Below, in pieces: positions 9,754 through 18,815 of a stretch of 64,000 nucleotides of DNA. Source of the stretch: Heliopora coerulea. Its lineage: Eukaryota > Cnidaria > Anthozoa > Scleralcyonacea > Helioporidae. Every line of letters starts with the position of its first letter. Position 1 is the first letter of the stretch. The notes under the pieces are model-generated. The model saw nothing but the letters and a program-made list of their open reading frames with translations, was not told where the DNA came from and did not search any database. The stretch covers positions 558,001-622,000 of the forward strand of contig JASJOG010000181.1 of NCBI GenBank assembly GCA_030142905.1. Direction: 5' to 3'. A program made the translations under genes and the position numbers.

Positions 9754-10941
9754 ATGGAAACTAAAGAGTGAAGAAAGCAAGCAGAAAAGATGTTTAAAAA
9801 TGAATATCCTAATGCAAAACTGGATAAATTCGAATTTGGATATAACTTAGATAATGATGGTAAATTGAAATCTATTAATATTTATTATAAAGTCACACCA
9901 AAATACTCAGATTGGATATTAATAACAGATTCAAGATTCAAAAATAATTCAGGATTTAAAGAAGATCTTTATGGAAGAAAAGTTCAACAGATAGAAAAAA
10001 AGCCAATAATGAATAATATAAGTTCACAAAGATTTCAAAAAATATGGCTATCAAATGGTACTATACAAAAAATTCCTGAATCAAATATTTAATATGTTGA
10101 AGGATATAGATTGACTGATAAATTCCCAGATCATTATATATAGGATTATGACATAAACAACTTTAAGATATACATCAACAGTGGAGATTAATTATTCTCC
10201 ATCAAAGCTTCCAAAAATAAATATAACCACTGATTATGATAAAGCTGATTGAGACGATAATGAAAGTTATTATCAAGTGTGTTTTGCAGTTTATTGTGCA
10301 TCTTATTGCTGTGGAGTGTCCATAGAGCATCTAACCCCATCAAAAGACGTAAATCATTTATGCGCTGCCACTTGTATTTCGCTGTGAGGAGGTTGATAAG
10401 AAGAATGCAAGGAGGAGAGATGTCAGCCATTTCAACAGAGTTTTCAGCTGAAAAGTTTTATAGAAATATTGAACATATACGACGGAACATGATTTATAGA
10501 ACCAGAGGTGGTGTTGTCTATCAACTATTTCCAAGCACATTACATGATGATTATAAAAGATACGTGCCTGTAAAAAGCAATGGATTGACAAAAATAGGTA
10601 TACAGTATATAAACGAGAGTGTTGAAGCGTTTATTTATTCCATATTAGCAAGTCAGGCAAGGACAAAACAATGAATATACAGCAATACAGCGAGTGCATT
10701 AGAAACACAGCAAGAGTTCAGAAAAATCGTGGAAGATAGTGTTATCAGTTATGACACAAGTGTTTGGATAAACAACAAGAATCAACCAGTGACTGATACT
10801 AATGTAGTTTTCAATAAAGCTGTTTGCCCCACTCTATGGTTGTTGCCGAGTAATATGATATTGTTAAACAAGCCCATCCCAGGGTATAATAATAAGCTGA
10901 AAGTATCTGATGCAAGCATGAAATTTGGATTAAATGCTGAT
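9754..10941 (+). pseudogene. First rightward Polinton gene, unidentified, many breaks, cut by a LINE
   Basis: ATG at 9754 is followed by an in-frame TGA at 9769-9771. An open stretch then runs 9790-10092 (MFKNEYPNAKLDKFEFGYNL...). Further pieces lie in other frames, notably TEFSAEKFYRNIEHIRRNMIY (about 10429-10490), IQYINESVEAFIYSILASQ (about 10600-10655) and 10729-10940. Several stops lie at 10090-10260. The last piece is truncated by the LINE at about 10942 and may continue at 14222. I cannot name the family. It lies opposite the penton gene and could be a structural or membrane-associated protein. Confidence 0.45.
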
Positions 10942-11163
10942 ATTTATTTATTTATTCATTTATTTAAACACCTTTAGACACGGTAACCTGATCATCCAAC
11001 AAGGGGTTGCTTTTCATAGGGCTGTGTAGTAAAATACGTAATAATTAAGAGAATATATTTACAATTAAAATGGAATATCTACAGCTAAAACACTATGTAC
11101 AAGAATAAAAATGGTAAAAGTTAGAGATCTTGACTATTAAAATAAGATGTGTAATTAATTGTT

Positions 11164-12863
11164 TTAAGAGAAAGAGTTCCAGATCATGGCACCTCGATAC
11201 CCAAGAGTTCTTTTCATGGCATTTGTGTTCGGTTTGGGTAAATACAATTTAGTGTTATTACTTCTCAAATCATAGCAGACCCGATTTAACACATGAAATA
11301 AGTGGCTTAATTTGGAGTTTCCACTCATGCACTTATTAATTAGTGACAACAACTGTTCATCCCTTCTACATTGAAACCTATTCCACCCCAATTTCTTCAA
11401 GGTGTTAGTTGCTGATGAGTAGTAACTGTCTCCCATGATTACACGAGCTGCTTTGTTCTGAAGTTTTTGCAACCGTGTTTTTAGGTTGTTGGCACAGTTG
11501 TCCCATACGAGGGAACAATAATCCAAATGAAGTAGCACTAAAGTCTTATATAACCTTTCCAAACATTCTTTACTAATTACATCCTTTACTCTCCGTAAAA
11601 CACCTATTCCTTTGGAGACTTTTTTGCAAACATGTTCAATATGCGTTTTCCATGATATATTCTCATCAATGAATACACCTAGAGTTTTGGTGTTGCCTAC
11701 ACGATTGAAAACGTGATTGTTAATGGAAACACGAGGGTCGGTTTCAATGTGTGATATTCTTTGCTTAGATATAATAATCATATATTCGGTCTTGCTAACA
11801 TTCAATGATAATCTGTTTGCTAGCAACCAGGAATGCACGTTATTTGTTTCTCTATTTAATTTCTCTTCAATTTCTTGGGAGGAGGTGCCAGTTACAGTAA
11901 AATTAGTATCATCAGCAAATAAACTAGGGGTGGAATTGCTTAGGCAGTTAGGTAGATCATTTATATAAATTAGAAATAACAATGGACCGAGATTTGACCC
12001 TTGTGGAACTCCACCTTTTACATTCTCCATAGAAGACAGGGTTTTACTGACTATACAAACTTGACCACGATTACTCAGATACGAGATGAACCATTGTAAT
12101 GCGACACCTCTAACTCGATATAACTCCAATTTTTTTATTAGTATATTGTGGTTTACGGTGTCAAATGCCTTTTTTTAAATCAAGAAACATAACACCATTT
12201 ATAAGACCACGATCAATATTAACCAACCAAGTATCGCTTGTATTCAGTATTCAGTAAAGATGTGGCAGTGGAATGGCCTCTACGAAATCCAGACTGGCAA
12301 CGTGTAAGAATATTATTTTGGGTTAGATATGTGTCGAGTTGCTCATACACCAGCTTCTCAAATAATTTAGAAACGACTGACAAAACAGATATCGGTCGAT
12401 AGTTGCTACAATCTTCTTTATCTCCAGATTTAAAGATTGGGGAGATTCGGGCCTGTTTCCAATCATCAGGAAAGATACCCCAACATAGAGATAGATTGAA
12501 AATATTGGTTAACTAAGGAACTATTACGACTGAAGAACCTTTCAGCAATCTTGCAGGTATTTTATCGAGACCTGCAGCCTTACTTAGTTTCATTTCATTA
12601 ATAACTTTTGAGACAAGATTTTCAGTGACAGTTGAAAATTTAAACTCGTTCTGGATTGGTTTCATATAGTCAGAAAATTCTCTATCAGTTTCATCTAGAT
12701 TAGAAGAAAGATTCTCACCTATGTTACAAAAATATGTGCTTAAAGTTTCCGCAATTTGATCCTCCTGTGTAAATGTGGTATTGTCGATTCTGATTGAAGG
12801 TATTAAGGTAGTTTTTGAGCAGCGACCACGACGCCCAAGAATCATGTTAATGTTCTTCCACAT
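11164..12863 (-). pseudogene. LINE reverse transcriptase
   Basis: The RT begins with a connecting region (12863-12513; KAAGLDKIPARLL), continues through broken frames with visible finger and palm motifs, then an open frame of 321 residues from 12129 to 11164. Visible motifs are GGVPQGSNLGPLLFLIY and the catalytic FADD. LSLNVSKTEYMI downstream is typical of CR1/L2-type elements. The C-terminal half has the usual LETLYKTLVLLHLDYCSLVW-like thumb region. At least one stop (about 12513) and a frame change (about 12130-12180) disable it. Confidence 0.9.
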
Positions 12864-12970
12864 TTCCTTTGGATTATTTCTGTTTCGGTCAATAGTTGCA
12901 AACAGAATTTCTTTTTTGCAGATCTAATTAAGTTATAGACACGATTTCTTTGTTTCTTATATGTTGTATA

Positions 12971-13899
12971 TTAGTTGTCGCATTTAGAGGCAACAGCCCT
13001 CCTTTTTAAATAGTCACGATGGTTCATCTCCCATTTTATATTTGAAGTCATCCACGGAGCATATTCGCTTCTCACCTTGCGCATTTTTAAAGGAGCGTGC
13101 ATCTCGGAGATCAAAGTAAAGACGCACTTAAAAATATCCCATGATTTATTAGGATCGTCCGATTGCCAGTCATATTTGTTCAGAGCATCAAAAAGATCTC
13201 TTCTAAACAGATCTTCTCGGTAGTTTTTAAAATTTCTGCTTTCGATCAGCTTTGGATCTGTCTTCGGGACCGCAATTTTAAAACATCCAAAGACGAGACT
13301 TTGATCAGTGATCCCAATATTTAACACTCCAGAAGTTAATAGTTTTTCTGGCCTGTTGGTTGCCAGGATATCAATTAAAGACTCCGAGTAATTTGTTACT
13401 CTTGCAGGATCACTGATCATTTGCCCAAGTTGATAGAAATTTAAAATTTCGATTAATTTGTTTGTATGAGCATGACTAGCATTTGATAATAAATCACTAT
13501 TTAAATCTCCGGTGAGAATTATGTCTTCGTTTTCATTATCTAAATCATTTAGAAAACCTTCAAGGTTGTTCATAAATTCGGAGCCAGAATTCGAACAGGT
13601 TTTGATTTTGGTTTTACAATTTCAATACATAGAGCTTCAAGCTCATCCGACACCAAATGCATTTTGTTAACCACATTAAACACATTTCTTACGTAAAGGG
13701 CTACACCACTCCCATTTCTTGATCTGTCTTTCCTAAATAATTTATATCCAGGAATATTGATCTCATCTTCATCTGTTGTGTAATCTAGTCTGGTTTCATT
13801 TATGCTAAATACGTCTACTGGATTATCAGTGATAAAAAATTTAAATTCCTCGAAATGTTTAGGCAAGGAGGCGATACTAAGATGAGCAAGTTTAAATTA
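12971..13899 (-). pseudogene. LINE apurinic-type endonuclease domain
   Basis: Two frames cover an exonuclease-endonuclease-phosphatase fold. Upstream part: FSINETRLD with the catalytic Glu, and GSGVALYVRN. Downstream part: ILTGDLNSDLL with the Asp-Asn pair, and ITDQSLVFG where the usual Ser-Asp-His triad is altered. The break near 13570 removes a few residues between them. The enzyme would nick target DNA to prime reverse transcription. Confidence 0.85.
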
Positions 13900-14215
13900 G
13901 GTTATTTAATGTGTTCTTAGTCACCGAGCTACTATCTGAATAATTATTAGTGGACTCCCTGTCATGATTTATAGACTGGGTGTTTATACCTGCAGGTGAG
14001 GTGCCATGAATTAATTTGAACTCTTCCGTCAGATTGCTATTTATTCTACTAATCTTACCTTTAATGTCACTATTCAAGTTACTACTAAAACTGAGTTCGC
14101 AGATAGTCTCATAAGAAGCGTTCACTACCATATCTTCTTCAGCTAATTCATCGTTGTTACATGGTGTACATACTCGAGATATCTTCTCCAGCTCTTGGCT
14201 TGCTCTCGTTGTATA
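13892..14215 (-). pseudogene. LINE region upstream of the endonuclease
   Basis: Open frame before the endonuclease, including a Cys pair (VCTPCNNDELAEED) and a Ser/Asn-rich linker, then a stop at 13892. This resembles the end of the first ORF or the linker seen in CR1/L2-like elements. It marks the 5' side of the truncated copy. Confidence 0.5.
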
Positions 14216-14221
14216 TCTAGA

Positions 14222-14496
14222 GTTTGAAGCGGGGCATGGTTTGTATGTCTCTTGATATTAACAGAGTGACTATTAAAAAGACAAAATTAGATGTGTTGGG
14301 AGATGAAAAACCAAAAAAGGAACACCAAGAGACAACAACTGTGGGAAAACCAAAGAAGGAGCATCAAGAGACAGTATTCAAAGAAAACCCAGTAAAAACA
14401 GAAGAAAAAGTAAAAAAGGCCGGTGATGAAAATGATTTAATACCATTATTCGTTGCGACTGGATTAGTGACGTACTTAGTAACAAAATATGTTTAA
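14222..14496 (+). CDS. Small Polinton protein with C-terminal membrane anchor
   Basis: The frame is open from the LINE junction; the first ATG is at 14236. About 80 residues. The Lys/Glu-rich middle contains a near-repeat (KPKKEHQET twice, about residues 28-34 and 38-46), followed by a hydrophobic C-terminal segment LIPLFVATGLVTYLVTKYV that could be a tail anchor. The true start may have been removed by the LINE, and it may be the 3' end of the 9754 gene. Function unknown. Confidence 0.5.
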
Positions 14497-14617
14497 ATAT
14501 GATATAGCGTTTTTTGCTTTATACAATGATAAATTTATAGCTGAAAAAGACATTCTACTACATCATTACATACTCTGTAATTGGTTTAATATTGATACAG
14601 TTGATTTTGAAATTTAA
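14489..14617 (+). CDS. Tiny ORF overlapping the end of the 14222 gene
   Basis: ATG at 14489 overlaps the previous gene's last codons, which is the tight spacing typical of this element. 42 residues beginning MFKYDIAFFALYNDKF, rich in aromatic residues. It may be a real overlapping gene or chance; nothing identifies it. Confidence 0.25.
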   Translation: MFKYDIAFFALYNDKFIAEKDILLHHYILCNWFNIDTVDFEI

Positions 14618-14634
14618 TGTAGTTATAGATATAT
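14618..14634 (+). promoter_or_regulatory. AT motif before the 14635 gene
   Basis: GTTATAGATATATATG runs into the start codon at 14635. It is a shorter version of the shared dyad. Confidence 0.4.
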
Positions 14635-15099
14635 ATGAGAAAGCCTATTGATTTTAATCATTTTAGTGAAAAGTTAACGAGTGAGGAGGTTAGTAAACTG
14701 AAAAGATGGTATGAGTGTTATCATAAACTGTATACATGTTATAAGCGGAAATACAAAAAGTATAAAAAGATTAAACTGTACCTGAATATGTCTAGGGTTG
14801 GATTGACAGCATTAGGTGCAATATTAGCTCCACTTACAAATTTAGCAACATTATCTATTTCAGGTGGCGGAATGTTGATTCAAGGTTACATATCAAACAG
14901 TAATATCCAAAGAAAAATCGGAACACGTAGGTTTGCTTATACGTCTTATGAAAAAGTTCTCACGCAATTGAAATCATATTTGAGGGGTATGCCTTATGAT
15001 GAAGTAGTGTTGCTGAGTGACGTAAAAGTAATAGATGATATTGTCACTGACTTATGCCCTCCCATAAATGGCAACTCTAAAAAATGCGATAAAATATAA
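14635..15099 (+). CDS. Small Polinton protein with central hydrophobic segment
   Basis: 154 residues, intact. A basic, Tyr/Cys-containing helical N-terminus (residues 15-60, YECYHKLYTCYKRKYKKYKK) precedes a hydrophobic Gly-rich segment (about 65-95, VGLTALGAILAPLTNLATLS) that could cross a membrane. The C-terminal half is soluble. One of the few undamaged ORFs here. No family recognised; membrane or virion association is inferred from composition. Confidence 0.6.
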   Translation: MRKPIDFNHFSEKLTSEEVSKLKRWYECYHKLYTCYKRKYKKYKKIKLYLNMSRVGLTALGAILAPLTNLATLSISGGGMLIQGYISNSNIQRKIGTRRFAYTSYEKVLTQLKSYLRGMPYDEVVLLSDVKVIDDIVTDLCPPINGNSKKCDKI

Positions 15100-15265
15100 G
15101 GTAATACATAATGTTGGACAAAGAAATTTACTTAAGAGAGTCAGAGATTTCATACGTTGTTGTAGAAAGACAACTGAAGAAATAGATAGTATACTTGAAG
15201 ATATTGATGATTTGCAGTTGTATGATAAACCAATCTTTATAGATAATCGTATAGACTCTTTATAG
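15068..15265 (+). CDS. Small overlapping ORF after the 14635 gene
   Basis: 65 residues from ATG 15068, overlapping the 14635 gene by 32 bases. It is basic at the N-terminus (LLKRVRDFIRCCRK) and acidic later (IDSILEDIDDLQ). It could be a separate gene or the frameshifted C-terminus of 14635. Confidence 0.35.
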   Translation: MATLKNAIKYKVIHNVGQRNLLKRVRDFIRCCRKTTEEIDSILEDIDDLQLYDKPIFIDNRIDSL

Positions 15266-15333
15266 ACAATCGTACCGATGACTTGTAGATAATCGTACAG
15301 ATATCTGTAAATAAAATATATGTGATTATATAT
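15266..15333 (+). promoter_or_regulatory. Spacer with a short direct repeat and AT motif
   Basis: The phrase agataatcgta occurs three times between 15239 and 15300, followed by AAAATATATGTGATTATATA just before the ATG at 15334. Confidence 0.35.
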
Positions 15334-15721
15334 ATGAGTGAGGAAACACCTAAGACAACCGAGGAAACACCAAAGATAACAGCAGTGAAAAAGGAAAAAG
15401 GTCCTGAGGGTTGAGGCTGGCAAGCGATTGGCTGCTATCTCTAAAGCTGCAAAAGAGAGAAAAATGCGTGATAAAATAGAGTCAGAAAATACCGCGAATG
15501 ACTTCAGCATTAACTATGGATTAGTTTTCGGTTTTATAGGAACAACTGTGGCCATCGCTTCACTTTACTACAATAGAGAAGAATTCAAAAGAAAAGAGAG
15601 TGTATAAGAGACCATAAAACCTGTGACTATCAAAGAGGAACTAAAAAAAGAGCCTAAAGATGGTGAAGATGTTAAAACAATAAATAAAAATCCAGCAAAC
15701 GGTCTAATTTTTTTTGATTAA
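15334..15721 (+). pseudogene. Single-pass membrane protein of the Polinton, frameshift plus stop
   Basis: Starts MSEETPKTTEETPKITAVKK, a Thr/Glu/Lys-rich N-terminus. The frame shifts near 15410. Then AGKRLAAISKAAKERKMRDK is followed by a hydrophobic segment (INYGLVFGFIGTTVAIASLY) and a basic-acidic tail. TAA at 15605-15607 interrupts, but the same frame stays open and charged to TAA 15719-15721. Layout (charged region, one transmembrane helix, charged tail) is like the 14222 gene. Function unknown. Confidence 0.5.
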
Positions 15722-15747
15722 CCGTTATAGAAGATTGATATAAGGGC

Positions 15748-15786
15748 ACTTTGAATGACCCGCCAATTTGGCGGGGTATTCAAAGT
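15748..15786. terminator. GC-rich hairpin between Polinton genes
   Basis: An 18-bp stem with two mismatches around a 3-base loop; CCGCCAATTTGGCGG is its core. It stands out in AT-rich surroundings and follows the stop of the 15334 gene, so a transcript-end or RNA-processing role is possible. A related GC stem (ccccgg ... ccgggg) followed by the same GGGTATTCAA lies inside the BRO-N coding region at about 16090-16115, suggesting a shared origin. Confidence 0.4.
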
Positions 15787-15879
15787 CCAACAAGAAGTCA
15801 AATCCCAAAACGGGACAGTGGTCAAAACCATGGTAACTCTATTACAGAAGGAAGACTTTCAAATTGGAATGAAATTATA

Positions 15880-15906
15880 TAAGGATATATTATATAACAG
15901 TTTATA
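15880..15906 (+). promoter_or_regulatory. AT dyad before the BRO-N gene
   Basis: TATATAAGGATATATTATAT lies about 10 bases before the presumed start. Confidence 0.45.
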
Positions 15907-16718
15907 ATGTGTTACTAACAATCAAGAAATACGATAATAAGGAGCTTAACGTTTCAATCGATGCTCATATAGATGGGAAACAAAATATCTGGTTTAAAGG
16001 AAAAGATGTTGCAATGGCTTTGGGTTATAAAGATACAGATGATGCCATAAGAAAACATGCGGAAGACAAATACAAGGCAGTTTTCAAAGCCCCGGTGAAT
16101 CGCCGGGGTATTCAACAAACGATCTTTATAACAGAACCAGGTCTTTACTCTCTCATTTTTGGTTCAAAACTAGAAACTACAAAATTATTCAAGGATTCGG
16201 TATTCTCTAAAGTTCTGCCATCAATAAGAAAATATGGTTACTACAGAATGTTTAATAACCCAAATTCTTTAGCATTCAAAATAGAAGATGAATATGATCT
16301 ACATACAAAAGTGTTTCAATTCATTAGGCGACTTTACCCAGAAATATTAATGGCAGCTGGACTTGGAGAAAATCAAGACACGAAAGACAAACGCATCAAA
16401 TCGTTCAAAAAAGGATACATGAAAGGTCAACCTCATCTAATAATCCATGATCTCCATAAGCATTATAATGGTCTATGCATAGAGTTTAAAAGTCCTCAGT
16501 GCAATGGCGTCATAACAGACCATCAGAAGTAGTTGATAGAGAGATATGAAGAAAATGGCTATAAATGTATAGTTTCTAATGACTATGACCTGATATTAAA
16601 GGAATTGAATGACTATATACACAATATGCACATCAGATGCAAATACTGTAGAAGGAAGTTCATATCCAAGAAGACACTCAACAGGCATGTTAGATTTTTC
16701 CACAGAATTTTTGAATGA
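15907..16718 (+). pseudogene. BRO-N / VRR-NUC-like nuclease / C2H2 zinc-finger fusion, one in-frame stop
   Basis: An ATG at 15907 is one base out of frame; the open frame begins with a GTG at 15909. Residues 1-110 form a BRO-N antirepressor-type domain (NIWFKGKDVAMALGYKDTDD, then FITEPGLYSLIFGSKLETTK, then LPSIRKYGYY). Residues 130-240 resemble a VRR-NUC/PD-(D/E)XK nuclease (KGYMKGQPHLIIHDLHKHY, CIEFKSP), with His where the catalytic Asp of the PDL motif is usual. A TAG at 16530-16532 interrupts it. A C-terminal C2H2 finger follows (CKYCRRKF ... HVRFFH). DNA binding and cleavage during replication or host take-over is inferred. Confidence 0.7.
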
Positions 16719-16734
16719 TTTTTTAACAGTATGT

Positions 16735-16765
16735 TATTAATAAAATATATACTATTATATATACA
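16735..16765 (+). promoter_or_regulatory. AT dyad before the 16766 gene
   Basis: ATATATACTATTATATATAC ends a few bases before the ATG. Spacer of 4 between two TATATA halves. Confidence 0.5.
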
Positions 16766-17002
16766 ATGAGTACAGTGAATAAAAAGGAAATGTTGAACGA
16801 GCTCTATGATGCAACTCTGGTGACCGCAGGAGTTGTAGGACTATCAATGGCATCCAAAAAGCTCCTGGGTGAAAAGTTAACTGATGCAACAACTTTAAAG
16901 GATACAGCAAAGTTAGCAGTTGGAGTAGCATCCAGTACAGTGCTGGTAAAATGGGCACAGGATAATAAGTATCTTCCTGTAGATCCATTTTCCAAGAACT
17001 AG
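16766..17002 (+). CDS. Small hydrophobic Polinton protein
   Basis: 78 residues, intact. Two moderately hydrophobic segments (LVTAGVVGLSMASKKLLG, about 18-35, and LAVGVASSTVLVKWAQ, about 50-65) and a C-terminal PVDPF. It may be a membrane-associated virion component. Not recognised as a named family. Tight spacing to the next gene (30 bases) and its own AT dyad support a real gene. Confidence 0.6.
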   Translation: MSTVNKKEMLNELYDATLVTAGVVGLSMASKKLLGEKLTDATTLKDTAKLAVGVASSTVLVKWAQDNKYLPVDPFSKN

Positions 17003-17004
17003 TA

Positions 17005-17031
17005 AATTTATGCTATTATATACAGATAATA
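17005..17031 (+). promoter_or_regulatory. AT motif before the 17032 gene
   Basis: TATGCTATTATATACAGATA precedes the ATG at 17032; only one half of the dyad is strong. Confidence 0.4.
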
Positions 17032-17472
17032 ATGGCTAGTATTATTGGAGGGATGTTACAAACAGCATTTGCTGGTCTTGCATTTGCTGGTCTTGCATTT
17101 GCTGGAAGTGGTTATCTCTTTAAGATGCTTGCTAAAAATGGTTATGAAGTTGAAATGAAAAGACATAATAAAGCACTAGAGGAATTAGCTGCATCCAAAG
17201 AGAGGTTCTATGAAAACGAAGTCAAGGAACGTGATAGAATCCAACAGTTAAGACAAGAATTAGCAGATGCAAATGATGACATTGAAAAGACAAACAAAGC
17301 ACTCAACACGCTCAGACAGGTTCAAACAATGCAATGCAATGGTAAAACATACAACAGAGAACCGCAATTAAGTGATTTTTATATACCTAGCAAAGAAATG
17401 GAAGAATATCAGTATATCACTATTGGTTCTATTGGAATTGGAACAGGGTATTTGATCAGCAGATATATTTAA
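17032..17472 (+). CDS. Membrane-anchored coiled-coil protein of the Polinton
   Basis: 146 residues, intact. The N-terminal hydrophobic segment contains a short tandem repeat (FAGLAFAGLAFAG, from duplicated codons at 17066-17104). A long charged coiled coil follows (about residues 38-100, KALEELAASKERFYENEVKE), then a soluble part and a C-terminal hydrophobic segment (ITIGSIGIGTGYLISRYI). Two anchors with a coiled coil between suggest a virion or membrane scaffold protein. No named family recognised. Confidence 0.6.
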   Translation: MASIIGGMLQTAFAGLAFAGLAFAGSGYLFKMLAKNGYEVEMKRHNKALEELAASKERFYENEVKERDRIQQLRQELADANDDIEKTNKALNTLRQVQTMQCNGKTYNREPQLSDFYIPSKEMEEYQYITIGSIGIGTGYLISRYI

Positions 17473-17474
17473 AA

Positions 17475-17501
17475 TGTGATGTATATTAATATACAAAACT
17501 A
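17475..17501 (+). promoter_or_regulatory. AT dyad before the 17502 gene
   Basis: GATGTATATTAATATACAAA, a palindrome centred on ttaa, lies within 10 bases of the ATG. Confidence 0.5.
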
Positions 17502-18065
17502 ATGGATGTATTAGAAGCTCTGTGTAATGGGTTTAAATTCGAAGAATTCGTTAAAAATATAGATGATCTACTGGCTTTATATAATAAGGAAGCAAAAGAA
17601 GGTAAACATGGAGAAAAATACTGCACTGGGTGTAAGTTGGAACTGAAGATAATAGATGGACTTTACATCTGTGAGGAATGTGGAGAAGAGTATGGTTCTG
17701 TGATGTTTAATGATAGGGTAGATAATATATGGATGCATAGAAAGAAATCCGTTTATATCAGAAGTCATAACATAAGAAGCAGGATTAAGAAATACGTTAA
17801 TCACAGCCATCTTTGGTCTATTTCTGAAGACTCCCTTAAAGTTGTCGATATAATGACCAAACACGGATTGATGAAGAAAAACATATCTAGATACGACTAC
17901 TACATAATAAGACTATCCAGTCGCATCAGTGCAATACTAATAAAGAAACCCAAAGACCTAGTGCATAGGAAAACCAGAAAAATATTCGATGACAGACTTT
18001 TCGGTAGAGTTTATCCGCTTTTAGGGTGGGATAAAAACTGCAGATGTAATTATTATTTAAAATAG
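17502..18065 (+). CDS. Zinc-ribbon protein, possible viral late transcription factor-like
   Basis: 187 residues, intact. The helical N-terminus is followed by a four-Cys zinc ribbon (CTGCKLELKIIDGLYICEEC, about residues 42-61) and a basic helical C-terminal region (YIRSHNIRSRIKKYV, KDLVHRKTRKIFDDRLFGRV). This order (ribbon then basic helices) is reminiscent of VLTF3/A2-type late transcription factors of large DNA viruses and of TFIIB ribbons. That is a pattern judgement only. If right, it could bind the AT dyads repeated before each gene. Confidence 0.5.
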   Translation: MDVLEALCNGFKFEEFVKNIDDLLALYNKEAKEGKHGEKYCTGCKLELKIIDGLYICEECGEEYGSVMFNDRVDNIWMHRKKSVYIRSHNIRSRIKKYVNHSHLWSISEDSLKVVDIMTKHGLMKKNISRYDYYIIRLSSRISAILIKKPKDLVHRKTRKIFDDRLFGRVYPLLGWDKNCRCNYYLK

Positions 18066-18084
18066 AAAAGAACACTTAAAGAAT

Positions 18085-18121
18085 GATTTTCTGTGTATAT
18101 GGTATATAGAAAATTGTGTAC
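18085..18121 (+). promoter_or_regulatory. CTTAAA box plus AT dyad before the 18122 gene
   Basis: cacttaaagaatgattttc is followed by GTATATGGTATATAG. The upstream CTTAAA-plus-ATT box recurs before the next three genes. Confidence 0.5.
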
Positions 18122-18328
18122 ATGTTACATGACTCCACACGCCCTAATGCACAAAGTCTGGATGAACTTTATGAAAATGTGGTGCAAGGAATGAAAACTC
18201 TTGAAATATTTTATATACTCCAAAATTTTGGATTAAGTAAAGTCTATAAATATCATATCTATGATAATTTGAATGACAATTATGAAGAATATACAAACAC
18301 TTTCATTAAAACAGAAACTTCGGATTAA
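18122..18328 (+). CDS. Small acidic paralogue 1
   Basis: 68 residues from ATG 18122 (a GTG at 18116 is also in frame). The pattern LHDSTRPNAQSLDELYENV ... YYxxxNxxYExY matches the neighbour at 18385 (LYDSSYPSTEHLGRLYKDVE ... GLNNYYKRYKKAF), so the two are tandem duplicates. Tyr-rich, helical, no cysteines. Function unknown. This copy lacks the long acidic tail of its neighbour. Confidence 0.5.
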   Translation: MLHDSTRPNAQSLDELYENVVQGMKTLEIFYILQNFGLSKVYKYHIYDNLNDNYEEYTNTFIKTETSD

Positions 18329-18344
18329 TGAATCTATGCAAAAA

Positions 18345-18384
18345 TCGCTTAAAAATTATTTTCCATATATAGTATATATAAAAT
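18345..18384 (+). promoter_or_regulatory. CTTAAA box plus AT dyad before the 18385 gene
   Basis: cgcttaaaaattattttcc is followed by ATATATAGTATATATAA, ending at the ATG. Confidence 0.55.
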
Positions 18385-18738
18385 ATGGTTTACGAAAAGT
18401 TATATGATTCTTCATATCCTAGTACAGAACATCTAGGCAGGCTATATAAGGATGTTGAAGCCTGTAACGAAAATTATAAAAACGTAATTGTTGGTTATCA
18501 AAAGAGTATTGGTGTAACTCCTTCAGATATCCGTTATTATTACAAAGGATTGAATAATTATTACAAAAGGTATAAAAAAGCATTCGAAGGAACTATAGAA
18601 AACTCGGACTCAGACTCTTCAGATGAAGATGAATATGAGGAAGATTTTATTGATGATCGAGATGTTGAGGATGTTGACTATGAGATAGAAAATGACGATG
18701 ATGAGGACGAAGAAGAGGATAGTTATGATGACGATTAA
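18385..18738 (+). CDS. Small acidic paralogue 2 with polyacidic tail
   Basis: 117 residues, intact. Residues 1-70 are homologous by eye to the 18122 protein. Residues 72-117 are almost entirely Asp/Glu with Ser and Tyr (SDSDSSDEDEYEEDF). An acidic tail of this sort can act as a DNA mimic, histone-binding or chaperone segment; which applies here is unknown. Confidence 0.55.
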   Translation: MVYEKLYDSSYPSTEHLGRLYKDVEACNENYKNVIVGYQKSIGVTPSDIRYYYKGLNNYYKRYKKAFEGTIENSDSDSSDEDEYEEDFIDDRDVEDVDYEIENDDDEDEEEDSYDDD

Positions 18739-18764
18739 ATAGAATATATAGGATAAAAAATATA

Positions 18765-18815
18765 ATTAATTTTTACTTAAACATTATTTTATATAACATT
18801 ATTATATATATTGTT
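18765..18815 (+). promoter_or_regulatory. CTTAAA box plus AT dyad before the 18816 gene
   Basis: ttacttaaacattatttta is followed by TATAACATTATTATATATAT. Confidence 0.5.

Larger units (their letters stand above)
10942..14220 (-). mobile_element. CR1/L2-like LINE inserted in the Polinton, 5' truncated
   Basis: A minus-strand non-LTR retrotransposon with endonuclease then RT, ending in an AAAT-rich microsatellite-like tail at 10942-10970. The 5' edge at about 14210-14235 is set by where rightward Polinton coding resumes. No clear target duplication was found. Confidence 0.85.

Noticed and set aside
10188..10674. Overlapping ORFs on both strands as separate genes
   Set aside because: They are fragments and shadows of the broken 9754 gene; the minus-strand frames have no support.
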